Below, one piece after another: positions 41,771 through 49,274 of a stretch of DNA of 52,500 nt. A program made the translations under genes and the position numbers. Below the pieces are notes generated by a model. It saw only the letters and a program-made list of their open reading frames with translations, was not told where the DNA came from and searched no databases. How positions within the stretch are numbered: position 1 is the stretch's first letter; every line of letters begins with the position of its first letter. The DNA comes from Prevotella sp. (GTDB lineage: Bacteria > Bacteroidota > Bacteroidia > Bacteroidales > Bacteroidaceae): positions 1-52,500 of the forward strand of contig JAILAA010000124.1 in the NCBI GenBank assembly GCA_024681875.1, given 5' to 3'.

Positions 41771-42694
41771 TCACTTGTCGTCTTTGATAGTCTGTTTGGA
41801 GTTATGCCCCAATATGACCCATTTCCCTCCCAGCTGGGGCTTGGCGCATCCGCATGGGCTGGAGTGCAACGCATTCTTGTAGTTGCACTGCCATCCCAGT
41901 CGCACGCCGACGGGCTTTTGTGCCATAGCGTAATTGCGTACCTTGGCGGGCGACGGCAGGGGAGGCGTAGCCATCTGGTCGAGCAGGCGTGAGAGCAGGT
42001 CCAGCTTTTGCTTTTTCTTCTCTTCCAGTTCTTCCTTTGTCATGCGGTGGTATCGTGGCTGGGGTATGACAGGCTCGTTGATACCCTCGTCTTGTGCCAA
42101 CAGGCGCAACACACGCTGGCGCAGTTGCAGGCTGGCTTCGTCGTGCATGATGTCGTTGTCGCCGCTATAGGGCAGCTGCATCTGCAGCTCATTGTATTCG
42201 CGGGCCACGAGCATCAGCTCCATATAATCGGGGCGCTGTTTCAGCTGCTGCATGATCTGGCGTGCCTCGTCAGTGAGAGGCTGGCCGCACTGCTTGCAGA
42301 AGGAGAAGTCATTCAGTGTGTGGCAGGTGGGGCAGACGATGCCACCGCGCGGAGAGCCACATTCAGGACAGTAGGGGTCGTTTTCATTGAAATGAGTGCC
42401 GCAGAAAGAGCAGACGCCAGGTCGTACGTAGTGGTGGCAAGCCTCGCAGAAGTCGGCATCCGGGTCCAGTTCGCTGCCACAATTGGGACAGGTGCCGGTG
42501 TCGAGCAGGCTTCCGCATGAAGCACAGTAGCGCGCTTCAGGCTCGTTTACCGTGCCACACTTGGGGCACACATGCCCCTCAGCCTTGTTGAACTGTACCT
42601 GCTGCTGGAATGTAGGTTGCTGGGGCTCAGCGTATTGCATGGGTCCCATGTCAAGTTGTCTGGCTTCCGGTCTCTGGGTTATTTCGTCGTTCAT
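41771..42694 (-). CDS. four-zinc-ribbon protein of the kinase island
   Basis: 307 residues. After a disordered Gln/Pro-rich start (about 1-40) come four consecutive zinc ribbons (CPKC...CASC, CPNC...CEAC, CSFC...CPEC, CPTC...CKQC; about 42-148), then a helical part with a charged stretch (KEELEEKKKQKLDLL). The C-terminus (YAMAQKPVGVRLGWQCNYK...CGCAKPQLGGKW) has further Cys and no known family. It is first in the operon, 39-nt leader from the promoter -7 box. Probably a scaffold or adaptor; inferred from context only. Confidence 0.75.
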   Translation of the reverse strand: MNDEITQRPEARQLDMGPMQYAEPQQPTFQQQVQFNKAEGHVCPKCGTVNEPEARYCASCGSLLDTGTCPNCGSELDPDADFCEACHHYVRPGVCSFCGTHFNENDPYCPECGSPRGGIVCPTCHTLNDFSFCKQCGQPLTDEARQIMQQLKQRPDYMELMLVAREYNELQMQLPYSGDNDIMHDEASLQLRQRVLRLLAQDEGINEPVIPQPRYHRMTKEELEEKKKQKLDLLSRLLDQMATPPLPSPAKVRNYAMAQKPVGVRLGWQCNYKNALHSSPCGCAKPQLGGKWVILGHNSKQTIKDDK

Positions 42695-42728
42695 GTTTAT
42701 TTTAAGAAAGTTTACTTAAATTATAGTG

Positions 42729-42760
42729 CAAAGTTATACTTTTTTTCTGACTGCTGCAAA
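42729..42760 (-). promoter_or_regulatory. promoter of the kinase/AAA+ island
   Basis: Minus strand TTTG (42760-42757), 20 bp, TAACTTTG (42736-42729). It is the only strong promoter found for the five genes 42694 to 33933. Confidence 0.7.
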
Positions 42761-43030
42761 TATCTGACAAATTATTTGTTGAAGTCTGCAAAAAAAACGA
42801 CATTCCCACTTTATAGCCACCGGCCCATTTTGTCAAAAAAAGTTTTCTACTTTCTTTACAAATAAAAAATGCAATCTAGATGCGAATGAAAGACTTTTTA
42901 AGAATTCAGGCAGGAGATAAAATGCTTTTGAGAGACTGAAATTGCGCACTTCCATGTTTTTTGTGCGGTTTTTTAGGCCTAATATAGCGCCTATTTTTGT
43001 TATTTTGAAGCTTTTCTTTGTTCAAAAACA

Positions 43031-43082
43031 GGCTCCGCGTGAAAAAATCTAGGCTGGATTTTTTCACGCGGAGCCCCTTTTT
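43031..43082. other. long perfect hairpin in the 698-bp gap between divergent genes
   Basis: Arms GGCTCCGCGTGAAAAAATC (43031-43049) and its complement (43057-43075) pair over 19 bp with a 7-nt loop, followed by a T-run. This looks like an intrinsic terminator, but no gene reads into it from either side: neighbours at 42694 and 43393 diverge. A TATTTTG box near 43001-43009 and a TAGGC...GCCTA pair upstream leave room for a small RNA. The rest of the gap is A/T-rich with no coding sequence. Confidence 0.6.
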
Positions 43083-43334
43083 AAAAACTTGGAGTGTCGT
43101 AAAAGAACTAAAGTTGGCTTAATAGTATGTAAATCAACGAAATAGCAAAAGTATTCAAATTTGCGATATTTTCGGCCAAAGAAATGTTTGGTGAATTTCA
43201 CGCAATTCTGAGAGGCGTTCAATGAGCTGTTTGTAAAGAAAAACGACAGTTGCCATGTTTCATCTCCGGAGTATGCAACAGGGTTGATAGGAGAGAAAAA
43301 GAATTGCAAAAATATTAAAAATATTAGGCGCAAG

Positions 43335-43366
43335 TTGATCGTTTTACGTTTTTCTTCGTACATTTG
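43335..43366 (+). promoter_or_regulatory. promoter of the RelA/SpoT-type gene
   Basis: TTG (43335-43337), 21 bp, TACATTTG (43359-43366), 26 bp before the ATG. Confidence 0.65.
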
Positions 43367-43392
43367 CAGGAAGAAACAAGCGAAACATAGAC

Positions 43393-45696
43393 ATGACGAC
43401 ACAACACATAGACTTTACCAATGAGGAACGCGAGCTGTCAATACTGCTTTATTCCCAACTGAAAGACAAGATATCTGCATCATTGCAGGAAGGCGACGAG
43501 GAACGTATCAGGCAGCATGTGATGACGGCCATCGAACAGGGTCAGGTACGGCGCGACGCCTTTGGCCTTAACCCAGTGCTGATGAGCCTGCAGGCAGCAC
43601 TCATAGCTGTAGACGAGATAGGCCTGCGGCGCGACGCTGTGCTTGCCATCATGCTGCACCCCTGCGTGGAGGGCGGACAGCTGACTATTGATGAGGCCGA
43701 CTGCGAGTTCGGTACGACGGTGGGACGCATCCTGCATGGGTTGCACCGCATCGAGGAACTGTATGCCGATGACAAGGCCGGTGACAATCCCCTGCAGGCA
43801 TCGACGGCTGCGGAATCGCCCAGCCTTTCGGGTGTGCAGGGCGAGAACTTCCGCAACCTACTGATCTCGCTGGCCGAGGATATGCGCGTCATCCTTATCA
43901 TGATTGCCTCGCGCGTCAACCTCATGCGGCAGATTCGCGATACCGACAATACGGAAGCCCGTCGCGAGGTGAGTCAGGAGGCCGCCTACCTCTATGCGCC
44001 GCTGGCTCACAAGCTGGGACTCTACAAGCTGAAGAGCGAGTTGGAAGACCTCTCGCTGAAGTATCTTGAGACCGAGGCCTACTATCACATCAAGGAGAAA
44101 CTGAACGCCACTAAGGCCGCACGGGACGCTTACATAGAACAATTCATAAAGCCTATCAATGAGAAGCTTACGGCAGCAGGATTAAAGTTTCACATGAAGG
44201 GGCGCACGAAGTCCATCCACTCCATCTGGCAGAAGATGAAAAAGCAGAAATGCGCCTTCGAGGGCGTCTATGACCTCTTTGCCATCCGCATCATCATCGA
44301 CTGTCCGCCGGAGGAGGAGAAACTGCAATGTTGGAAGGTCTTCGCCATCATCACCGATATGTACACTTCGAACCCCAAGCGTATGCGCGACTGGCTCAGC
44401 GTGCCGAAGTCAAACGGCTACGAGAGCCTGCACATTACCGTACTGGGGCCTGAGAAAAAGTGGGTGGAGGTGCAGATACGCACCGAGCGGATGGACGAGG
44501 TGGCCGAGCGCGGCGTGGCTGCCCACTGGCGCTATAAGGGCGTGAAGGCCGACACAGGCGGTATGGACGAGTGGCTGCGCGGCATCCGTCAGATGCTGGA
44601 GAATGCCGACGACGGCCTGCAGGCAATGGACGAGCTGCGTATGGAGCTGCAGGACGAGGAGGTATATGTCTTCACGCCTCGCGGCGACCTGATGAAGTTT
44701 CCGCAGGGTGCCACAGTGCTCGATATGGCCTACTACATCCACTCGAAGGTGGGGTCGGCCTGCACAGGAGCACGCATCCGCTCGGCAGAGGGACGCTCGC
44801 AGGGCGACAACGGACGCATCGTCACCTTCCGCCAGCAACTGCACAGCGGCGACCAGGTGGAAATCCTCACCTCTACGACACAGCGGCCCAAGCAGGAATG
44901 GCTCAACATCGTGAAGACGTCGAGGGCAAAAGCAAAGATCCGATTGGCCCTGAAAGAGACGCAGCAGAAGGAGGCACTACTGGTTAAAGAAATGCTGGAA
45001 CGAAAGTTCCGCAACCGAAAGATAGAGATGGAGGAGTCGGTGATGATGCGCACCATGAAGAAGCTGGGCTACAAGGAAGCCAGCGACTTCTATCGCGACC
45101 TCGCTGCAGAGTCGCTCGATGTGGCCGTCGTCATCGACAAATACGTCGAGCTGCAGCAGGGCGACAAGGCTCCCGTGGGTGACATTCGCTCGGCCGAAGA
45201 GTTCGTATTGGAAACCTCTCACCTCTCACCTCTCTCCTCACGCCTCTCCGAGGACGTGCTCGTCATCGGCAAGGACCTGAAGGGTGTCGACTATCAGCTG
45301 GCGCACTGCTGCAACCCCATCTACGGCGATCAGGTGTTCGGCTTTGTCACCGTCAGCGGAGGCATCAAGATTCACCGCTGCGACTGCCCCAATGCGCCCG
45401 AGATGCGCCGACGCTTCGGCTACCGCATCGTCAAGGCGAAATGGAGCGGCAAGGGCGAGTCGCAATACCAGATCACCCTGCGCGTCATTGGCAACGACGA
45501 CCTGGGCATCGTCAACAACCTCACCAGCATCATCTCGAAGGACGAGAAACTGCTCCTGCGCAGCATAAACATCGACTCACACGACGGCCTGTTCCGTGGC
45601 AACCTGACGGTGATGATGAGCGACACGGCGCGACTGGAAGCACTGATTAAGAAGCTGCGCACCGTGAAAGGCGTAAAGCATGTGGAGAGAATTTGA
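43393..45696 (+). CDS. RelA/SpoT family (p)ppGpp synthetase, hydrolase site degenerate
   Basis: 767 residues: pseudo-HD domain (about 50-190), synthetase (about 240-375, GRTKSIHSIWQKM, DLFAIRIII, SNGYESLHITV, EVQIRTERMD), TGS (about 415-475, VYVFTPRGDLMKFP), a Cys motif (LAHCCNPIYGDQVFGFV) and a C-terminal ACT domain. The hydrolase His-Asp is His-Pro (MLHPCVEGG), and the later LxDRLHNMR motif is ASRVNLMR, so (p)ppGpp breakdown is probably lost and the enzyme is synthesis-only, as in E. coli RelA. Two repeat insertions keep the frame: 43790-43841 (before ENFRNLLIS) and 45214-45249 (TSHLSPLSSRL). Confidence 0.93.
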   Translation: MTTQHIDFTNEERELSILLYSQLKDKISASLQEGDEERIRQHVMTAIEQGQVRRDAFGLNPVLMSLQAALIAVDEIGLRRDAVLAIMLHPCVEGGQLTIDEADCEFGTTVGRILHGLHRIEELYADDKAGDNPLQASTAAESPSLSGVQGENFRNLLISLAEDMRVILIMIASRVNLMRQIRDTDNTEARREVSQEAAYLYAPLAHKLGLYKLKSELEDLSLKYLETEAYYHIKEKLNATKAARDAYIEQFIKPINEKLTAAGLKFHMKGRTKSIHSIWQKMKKQKCAFEGVYDLFAIRIIIDCPPEEEKLQCWKVFAIITDMYTSNPKRMRDWLSVPKSNGYESLHITVLGPEKKWVEVQIRTERMDEVAERGVAAHWRYKGVKADTGGMDEWLRGIRQMLENADDGLQAMDELRMELQDEEVYVFTPRGDLMKFPQGATVLDMAYYIHSKVGSACTGARIRSAEGRSQGDNGRIVTFRQQLHSGDQVEILTSTTQRPKQEWLNIVKTSRAKAKIRLALKETQQKEALLVKEMLERKFRNRKIEMEESVMMRTMKKLGYKEASDFYRDLAAESLDVAVVIDKYVELQQGDKAPVGDIRSAEEFVLETSHLSPLSSRLSEDVLVIGKDLKGVDYQLAHCCNPIYGDQVFGFVTVSGGIKIHRCDCPNAPEMRRRFGYRIVKAKWSGKGESQYQITLRVIGNDDLGIVNNLTSIISKDEKLLLRSINIDSHDGLFRGNLTVMMSDTARLEALIKKLRTVKGVKHVERI
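43790..43841. repeat. 52-nt insertion with inverted ends in the rel gene
   Basis: Begins CCCTGCA and ends TGCAGGG; encodes PLQASTAAESPSLSGVQ between KAGDN and ENFRNLL, where family members are much shorter. Confidence 0.5.
45214..45249. repeat. CTCACCTCTCACC word inserted in the rel gene
   Basis: ACCTCTCACCTCTCACCTCT then CTCCTCACGCCTCTCC, read as TSHLSPLSSRLS just before the DVLVIGKDLKG strand. Confidence 0.7.
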
Positions 45697-45712
45697 AAAT
45701 TGAGAATTGAAG

Positions 45713-46489
45713 ATGATTAGCAAGAACCAAATCAAGTTCGTAAAGCAGCTGGAGATGAAGAAATATCGCCAGCGCGAGGGGTTGTTTGTGGCTGAAGGTC
45801 CAAAGGTAGTGGGCGACTTGCTCGCCGCAGGCTTCGAACCTCACAGTATCTTCGCCACCGAGGAGTGGAACATATCTCTCACCTCTCACCTCTCATCTCT
45901 CACCGCAATAATTACGTCCAACGAGCTACGCAAGCTCAGCTTCCTGCAGCATCCGCAGCAGGTACTGGCTGTCTTCAAAGCCCGTATACCAAGTAATGAA
46001 GGCCCTTCGGGGGCAGTAGGGGAGGGCATCACCCTCGCCCTCGACGGCATTCAGGATCCGGGCAACCTCGGCACTATCATTCGCATTGCCGACTGGTTCG
46101 GTATTGACAGCATCGTCTGCTCACTCGACACCGCCGACGCTTGGAATCCCAAGGTGGTGCAAGCCACGATGGGCAGCATAGCCCGTGTCAGTATCGTTTA
46201 TACTGACTTAAAGGAATACTTGAAGCATGTCAACATACCTATCTGTGGCACATTACTCGATGGAGATAATATCTATGCGCAGGAATTGCCTCCCAAGGCC
46301 GTCATTGTCATGGGTAACGAGGGCAATGGCATCAGCGCAGACATCCGTCAGCTGGTCACCCGCCGCCTGCTCATCCCTCAGTATCGTGAAGGGGCCGAGA
46401 GTCTCAACGTGGCTATTGCCACAGCCATCACTTGCGCCGAGTTTCGCCGCCGCAATGTGTCATCCATCCCCCCTCCCTATGAAGGATAA
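45713..46489 (+). CDS. TrmH/SpoU family RNA methyltransferase
   Basis: 258 residues from the ATG at 45713 (a TTG at 45707 is possible). An N-terminal substrate-binding domain (RQREGLFVAEGPKVV) is followed by the SPOUT knot: LALDGIQDPGNLGTIIRIADWFG, VIVMGNEGNGIS, and IPQYREGAESLNVAIATAI. It methylates 2'-OH of rRNA or tRNA; the target is not known. Three repeat-derived parts are visible: SLTSHLSSLT (45875-45903), SNEGPSGAVGEG (about 45992-46026) and the C-terminal tail SSIPPPYEG. It starts 16 bp after the rel gene, within an AATTGA word repeat. Confidence 0.9.
   Translation: MISKNQIKFVKQLEMKKYRQREGLFVAEGPKVVGDLLAAGFEPHSIFATEEWNISLTSHLSSLTAIITSNELRKLSFLQHPQQVLAVFKARIPSNEGPSGAVGEGITLALDGIQDPGNLGTIIRIADWFGIDSIVCSLDTADAWNPKVVQATMGSIARVSIVYTDLKEYLKHVNIPICGTLLDGDNIYAQELPPKAVIVMGNEGNGISADIRQLVTRRLLIPQYREGAESLNVAIATAITCAEFRRRNVSSIPPPYEG
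45875..45903. repeat. CTCACCTCTCACC word inserted in the TrmH-type gene
   Basis: CTCTCACCTCTCACCTCTCA then TCTCTCACC, encoding SLTSHLSSLT between the strands SIFATEEWN and AIITSNELRK. It lies 660 bp from the copy in rel. Confidence 0.7.
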
Positions 46490-46543
46490 GCTGGGGCTGG
46501 GTAACTTCTGAATAATTTGTTGGGCAGTTTTTGCATCTTTTAC

Positions 46544-46574
46544 TTTGTTAATTCAGAAAGATTTCTTACCTTTG
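46544..46574 (+). promoter_or_regulatory. promoter of the 2-oxoacid oxidoreductase operon
   Basis: TTTG (46544-46547), 19 bp, TACCTTTG (46567-46574). Confidence 0.75.
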
Positions 46575-46615
46575 CCGCACTTTTCGAGAAGTAACAATTT
46601 TTTAACACAAACGAT

Positions 46616-46843
46616 ATGGCAAAAATGAAAGGCGCCATCGTCATCGACACCGCCCGTTGCAAGGGATGCGTGCTCTGCGTGGAAGCATGTCCGCAGAACG
46701 TCATCGCACTCGCCGGCAAAGTCAATGTACATGGCTATCCCTATGTAGAAGCCGTCAACGAGGAGGCCTGCGTGGGCTGCGCTTCCTGCGGCATCGTGTG
46801 TCCCGACGGATGCATCACAGTTTATCGTAAGAAAATCAGTTAG
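46616..46843 (+). CDS. 2-oxoacid:ferredoxin oxidoreductase, ferredoxin-like (delta) subunit
   Basis: 75 residues with two CxxCxxCxxxC[P] sites (CKGCVLCVEACPQ and CVGCASCGIVCPDG) for two [4Fe-4S] clusters. It carries electrons between the TPP centre of the complex and ferredoxin. First gene of the operon; its stop TAG is 2 bp before the ATG of the next subunit. Confidence 0.92.
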   Translation: MAKMKGAIVIDTARCKGCVLCVEACPQNVIALAGKVNVHGYPYVEAVNEEACVGCASCGIVCPDGCITVYRKKIS

Positions 46844-46845
46844 TG

Positions 46846-47958
46846 ATGGAACAGAAAGAAGTCGTATTGATGAAAGGCAACGAGGCCATCGCCCGCGCTG
46901 CCATCCGCTGCGGAGTAGACGGATACTTCGGCTATCCCATCACCCCGCAGAGCGAAGTAATCGAGACGCTGGCTGAGCTGAAGCCCTGGGAGACCACTGG
47001 TATGCAGGTGGTGCAGGCTGAGAGCGAGCTGGCAAGTATCTATATGGTCTATGGCGCTGCCGGAGCCGGCAAGCGCGCTATGACCTCCAGCAGCTCGCCC
47101 GGTGTAGCGCTGATGCAGGAAGGCATCACCTATCTGGCAGGCGCAGAGCTGCCCGCACTCATCGTTAATGTGCAACGTGGCGGTCCCGGTCTGGGCACCA
47201 TCCAGCCCTCTCAGGGCGACTATTTCCAGGCCACACGTGGTGGCGGCAACGGCGACTACAACGTCATCGTGCTGGCGCCCGCTTCCGTACAGGAAATGGC
47301 CGACTTCGTTGACCTTGCCTTCGAGCTGGCCTTTAAGTATCGCAACCCCGCCATGATTCTCAGCGACGGCGTCATAGGCCAGATGATGGAGAAGGTGGTG
47401 TTGCCGCCGTTCAAGCCCCGTCGCACTGACGAGGAGGTCATCGCCCAGTGTCCCTGGGCCTCGACAGGCAAGAAGAAAGGCACCGTACGCCGCGTTGTTA
47501 CCTCTCTGGAGCTGAAGCCAGAGATTATGGAACAGCGCAACCTTGCTCTGCAGGAGAAATACCGCCAGATCAAAGAGAACGAGGTGCGCTACGAGACACA
47601 GCAGCTGGACGACGCCGAGTATATGATTGTGGCCTTCGGTTCTGCCGCCCGCATCGCTGAGAAGAGCGTGGAGCTGGCCCGTGCCGAGGGCATCAAGGTG
47701 GGTCTCTTCCGTCCCATCACGCTGTGGCCATTCCCCACGAAGGAGATTGCCGCAATGGCCCTGGGCAAGAAGGGTGTGCTCGTTGCAGAAATCAACGCCG
47801 GCCAGATGGTGCAGGACGTGCGCCTGAGCATCAACGGCGCTGTGCCTGTGGAGCAGTTCGGCCGTCTCGGCGGCATCGTACCCGACCCTGAAGAAATCGT
47901 AGAAGCGCTAAAACGCCTCACCCCCAACCCCTCCCGCGGAGGGGAGGGGAGTAATTAG
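46846..47958 (+). CDS. vorB: 2-oxoacid:ferredoxin oxidoreductase subunit alpha (VorB type)
   Basis: About 370 residues: VVLMKGNEAIARAAIRCGVDGYFGYPITPQSEV is the usual start of the 2-oxoisovalerate/2-oxoglutarate type alpha subunit; QRGGPGLGTIQPSQGDYFQATRGGGNGDY and the C-terminal FPTKEI...EINAGQMVQDVRLSI follow. The complex makes or uses branched-chain acyl-CoA with reduced ferredoxin; 2-oxoglutarate is an alternative substrate. The start is the ATG at 46846. The last residues (LTPNPSRGGEGSN) and the stop codon are encoded by the left inverted repeat of the DUF559 cassette, so the natural C-terminus has been replaced. Confidence 0.9.
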   Translation: MEQKEVVLMKGNEAIARAAIRCGVDGYFGYPITPQSEVIETLAELKPWETTGMQVVQAESELASIYMVYGAAGAGKRAMTSSSSPGVALMQEGITYLAGAELPALIVNVQRGGPGLGTIQPSQGDYFQATRGGGNGDYNVIVLAPASVQEMADFVDLAFELAFKYRNPAMILSDGVIGQMMEKVVLPPFKPRRTDEEVIAQCPWASTGKKKGTVRRVVTSLELKPEIMEQRNLALQEKYRQIKENEVRYETQQLDDAEYMIVAFGSAARIAEKSVELARAEGIKVGLFRPITLWPFPTKEIAAMALGKKGVLVAEINAGQMVQDVRLSINGAVPVEQFGRLGGIVPDPEEIVEALKRLTPNPSRGGEGSN

Positions 47959-48529
47959 ACTCTTCGCTGAAAGAATTCGCAGAAAGGCCACAGAAAGAAG
48001 GTTATAGAATCTTCGTAGAAAGTAGCCGAAGAAAGTAGGTTAATAGAATCGCTGCAGAAATGTAGAATTGATGGCTGATATAGAACGGAAACACGAGACT
48101 GCATCGCCTGACAGGTATGACTTGCTGAAAGAGTTTGCTAGACATAACCGACGGGAGATGACCAAGAGCGAGACAGTGCTATGGCAGGCTCTACGAAACG
48201 AGTTCAGAGGTATTAAATTCCGCCGTCAGCATCCTATTGGAGATTATATAGCAGACTTTCTCTGTTTGACGGAAAAGCTGGTCATTGAAGTGGACGGTGC
48301 ATATCACAGCGAGCCACAACAGCAGCAGGAAGACCTATGGCGCACAGAGTTCCTTCAAGACAAAGGCTATAAGGTAATCCGCTTTACTAATGAAGAAGTA
48401 AACACCAATGTAAAAGGTGTAATCAGAAGAATAAAAGAAGAACTTTTTAACAATAATGATTATGAATGATAATCAATCTTCAAATGTAACTACTCCCCTC
48501 CCCCCCGAGGGAGGGGCCGGGGGTGAGGC
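47915..48529. mobile_element. putative DUF559 cassette with 42-bp terminal inverted repeats
   Basis: The ends are 47915-47956 and, inverted, 48488-48529; they agree at 37 of 42 positions, beginning GCCTCACCCCC and ending GGGGAGTA(A/G)TT. Each end can also fold on itself. Between them lie about 110 bp of TTCGC(A/T)GAAAG-like degenerate words, one DUF559 nuclease gene, and the start codon of the next operon gene. The unit separates two subunit genes of one enzyme that are otherwise tightly coupled. No target duplication is obvious. Movement is inferred from structure; it has not been shown. Confidence 0.65.
48071..48469 (+). CDS. DUF559 (Vsr/PD-(D/E)XK-like) endonuclease-domain protein
   Basis: 132 residues, nearly all one DUF559 domain: LLKEFARHNRREMTKSETVLWQALR, KFRRQHPIGDYIADFLCL, KLVIEVDGAYH (the D...E-x-D core expected for the nuclease site), and GYKVIRFTNEEV. 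The family is related to the very-short-patch-repair nuclease fold; its biology is little known. The ATG at 48071 is preferred to the TTG at 48068. It has no metabolic link to the flanking oxidoreductase genes and is flanked by inverted repeats. Its stop (48467-48469) overlaps the start of the next subunit, so the two are translationally coupled. Confidence 0.85.
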   Translation: MADIERKHETASPDRYDLLKEFARHNRREMTKSETVLWQALRNEFRGIKFRRQHPIGDYIADFLCLTEKLVIEVDGAYHSEPQQQQEDLWRTEFLQDKGYKVIRFTNEEVNTNVKGVIRRIKEELFNNNDYE

Positions 48530-49274
48530 TTGGTCTCTCGTCTATAAGAAGCCGACGCTCCTGAACGACAATAACATGCACTACTGTCCGGGCTGCTCGC
48601 ACGGTGTGGTGCACAAGCTCATCGCCGAAGTCATCGAGGAGATGGGAATGGAAGAGAAGGCCATTGGCGTGAGCCCCGTGGGTTGTGCCGTTTTCGCCTA
48701 CAACTATATTGATATCGACTGGCAGGAGGCTGCCCACGGACGCGCACCCGCTATTGCCACAGGCATCAAGCGCTGCTGGCCCGACCGCCTCGTGTTCACC
48801 TATCAGGGCGACGGCGACCTGGCTTGTATCGGCACTTGTGAGACCATCCACGCCCTGAACCGCGGCGAGAACATCGTCATCATCTTCGTCAACAATGCCA
48901 TCTACGGCATGACGGGCGGACAGATGGCTCCCACCACGCTGCTCGGCCAGAAAACATCGACCTGTCCTTACGGCCGCGACCCGAAACTGCATGGCTATCC
49001 CCTGAAGATGGCAGATATCGCCGCAGGACTGGAGGGCACTTGTTACGTCACACGCCAGTCGGTGGAGAGCGTCGCCAGCATCCTCAAGGCCAAGAAGGCG
49101 CTGAAGAAGGCGTTCCAGGCCTCGATGGACGGCAAGGGCTCAAGCCTCGTGGAGTTCGTCTCTACCTGCAACAGCGGCTGGAAGCTTACTCCCGCCAAAG
49201 CAAATGAATGGATGAAGGAAAACATGTTCCCATTCTATCCCAAAGGTGACTTAAAAGACACTACAGCATTATGA
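48456..49274 (+). CDS. 2-oxoacid:ferredoxin oxidoreductase TPP-binding (beta) subunit
   Basis: 272 residues. From LVYKKPTLLNDNNMHYCPGCSHG on, it is the TPP-binding subunit: GVSPVGCAVFAYNY, the GDGDLACIGTCETIHALNRGENI...NNAIYGMTGGQ thiamine diphosphate/metal motif. The first 27 or so residues (including TTPLPPEGGAGGEA) come from the right end of the DUF559 cassette and the 3' end of the nuclease gene; relatives usually have a different short start. The ATG at 48456 overlaps the DUF559 stop; the ATG at 48462 is an alternative. The next gene starts 4 bp before its end (ATGA). Confidence 0.92.
   Translation: MIMNDNQSSNVTTPLPPEGGAGGEAWSLVYKKPTLLNDNNMHYCPGCSHGVVHKLIAEVIEEMGMEEKAIGVSPVGCAVFAYNYIDIDWQEAAHGRAPAIATGIKRCWPDRLVFTYQGDGDLACIGTCETIHALNRGENIVIIFVNNAIYGMTGGQMAPTTLLGQKTSTCPYGRDPKLHGYPLKMADIAAGLEGTCYVTRQSVESVASILKAKKALKKAFQASMDGKGSSLVEFVSTCNSGWKLTPAKANEWMKENMFPFYPKGDLKDTTAL

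Noticed and set aside
33933..42694. Type VI or type VII secretion locus (FHA, kinase, PP2C and EccA-like AAA+ suggested it)
   Set aside because: No sheath, baseplate, VgrG, EccC or ESX-like genes are found anywhere in the window.
43031..43075. Terminator for the kinase island or for the rel gene
   Set aside because: Both neighbours are transcribed away from it, so it cannot end either of them.
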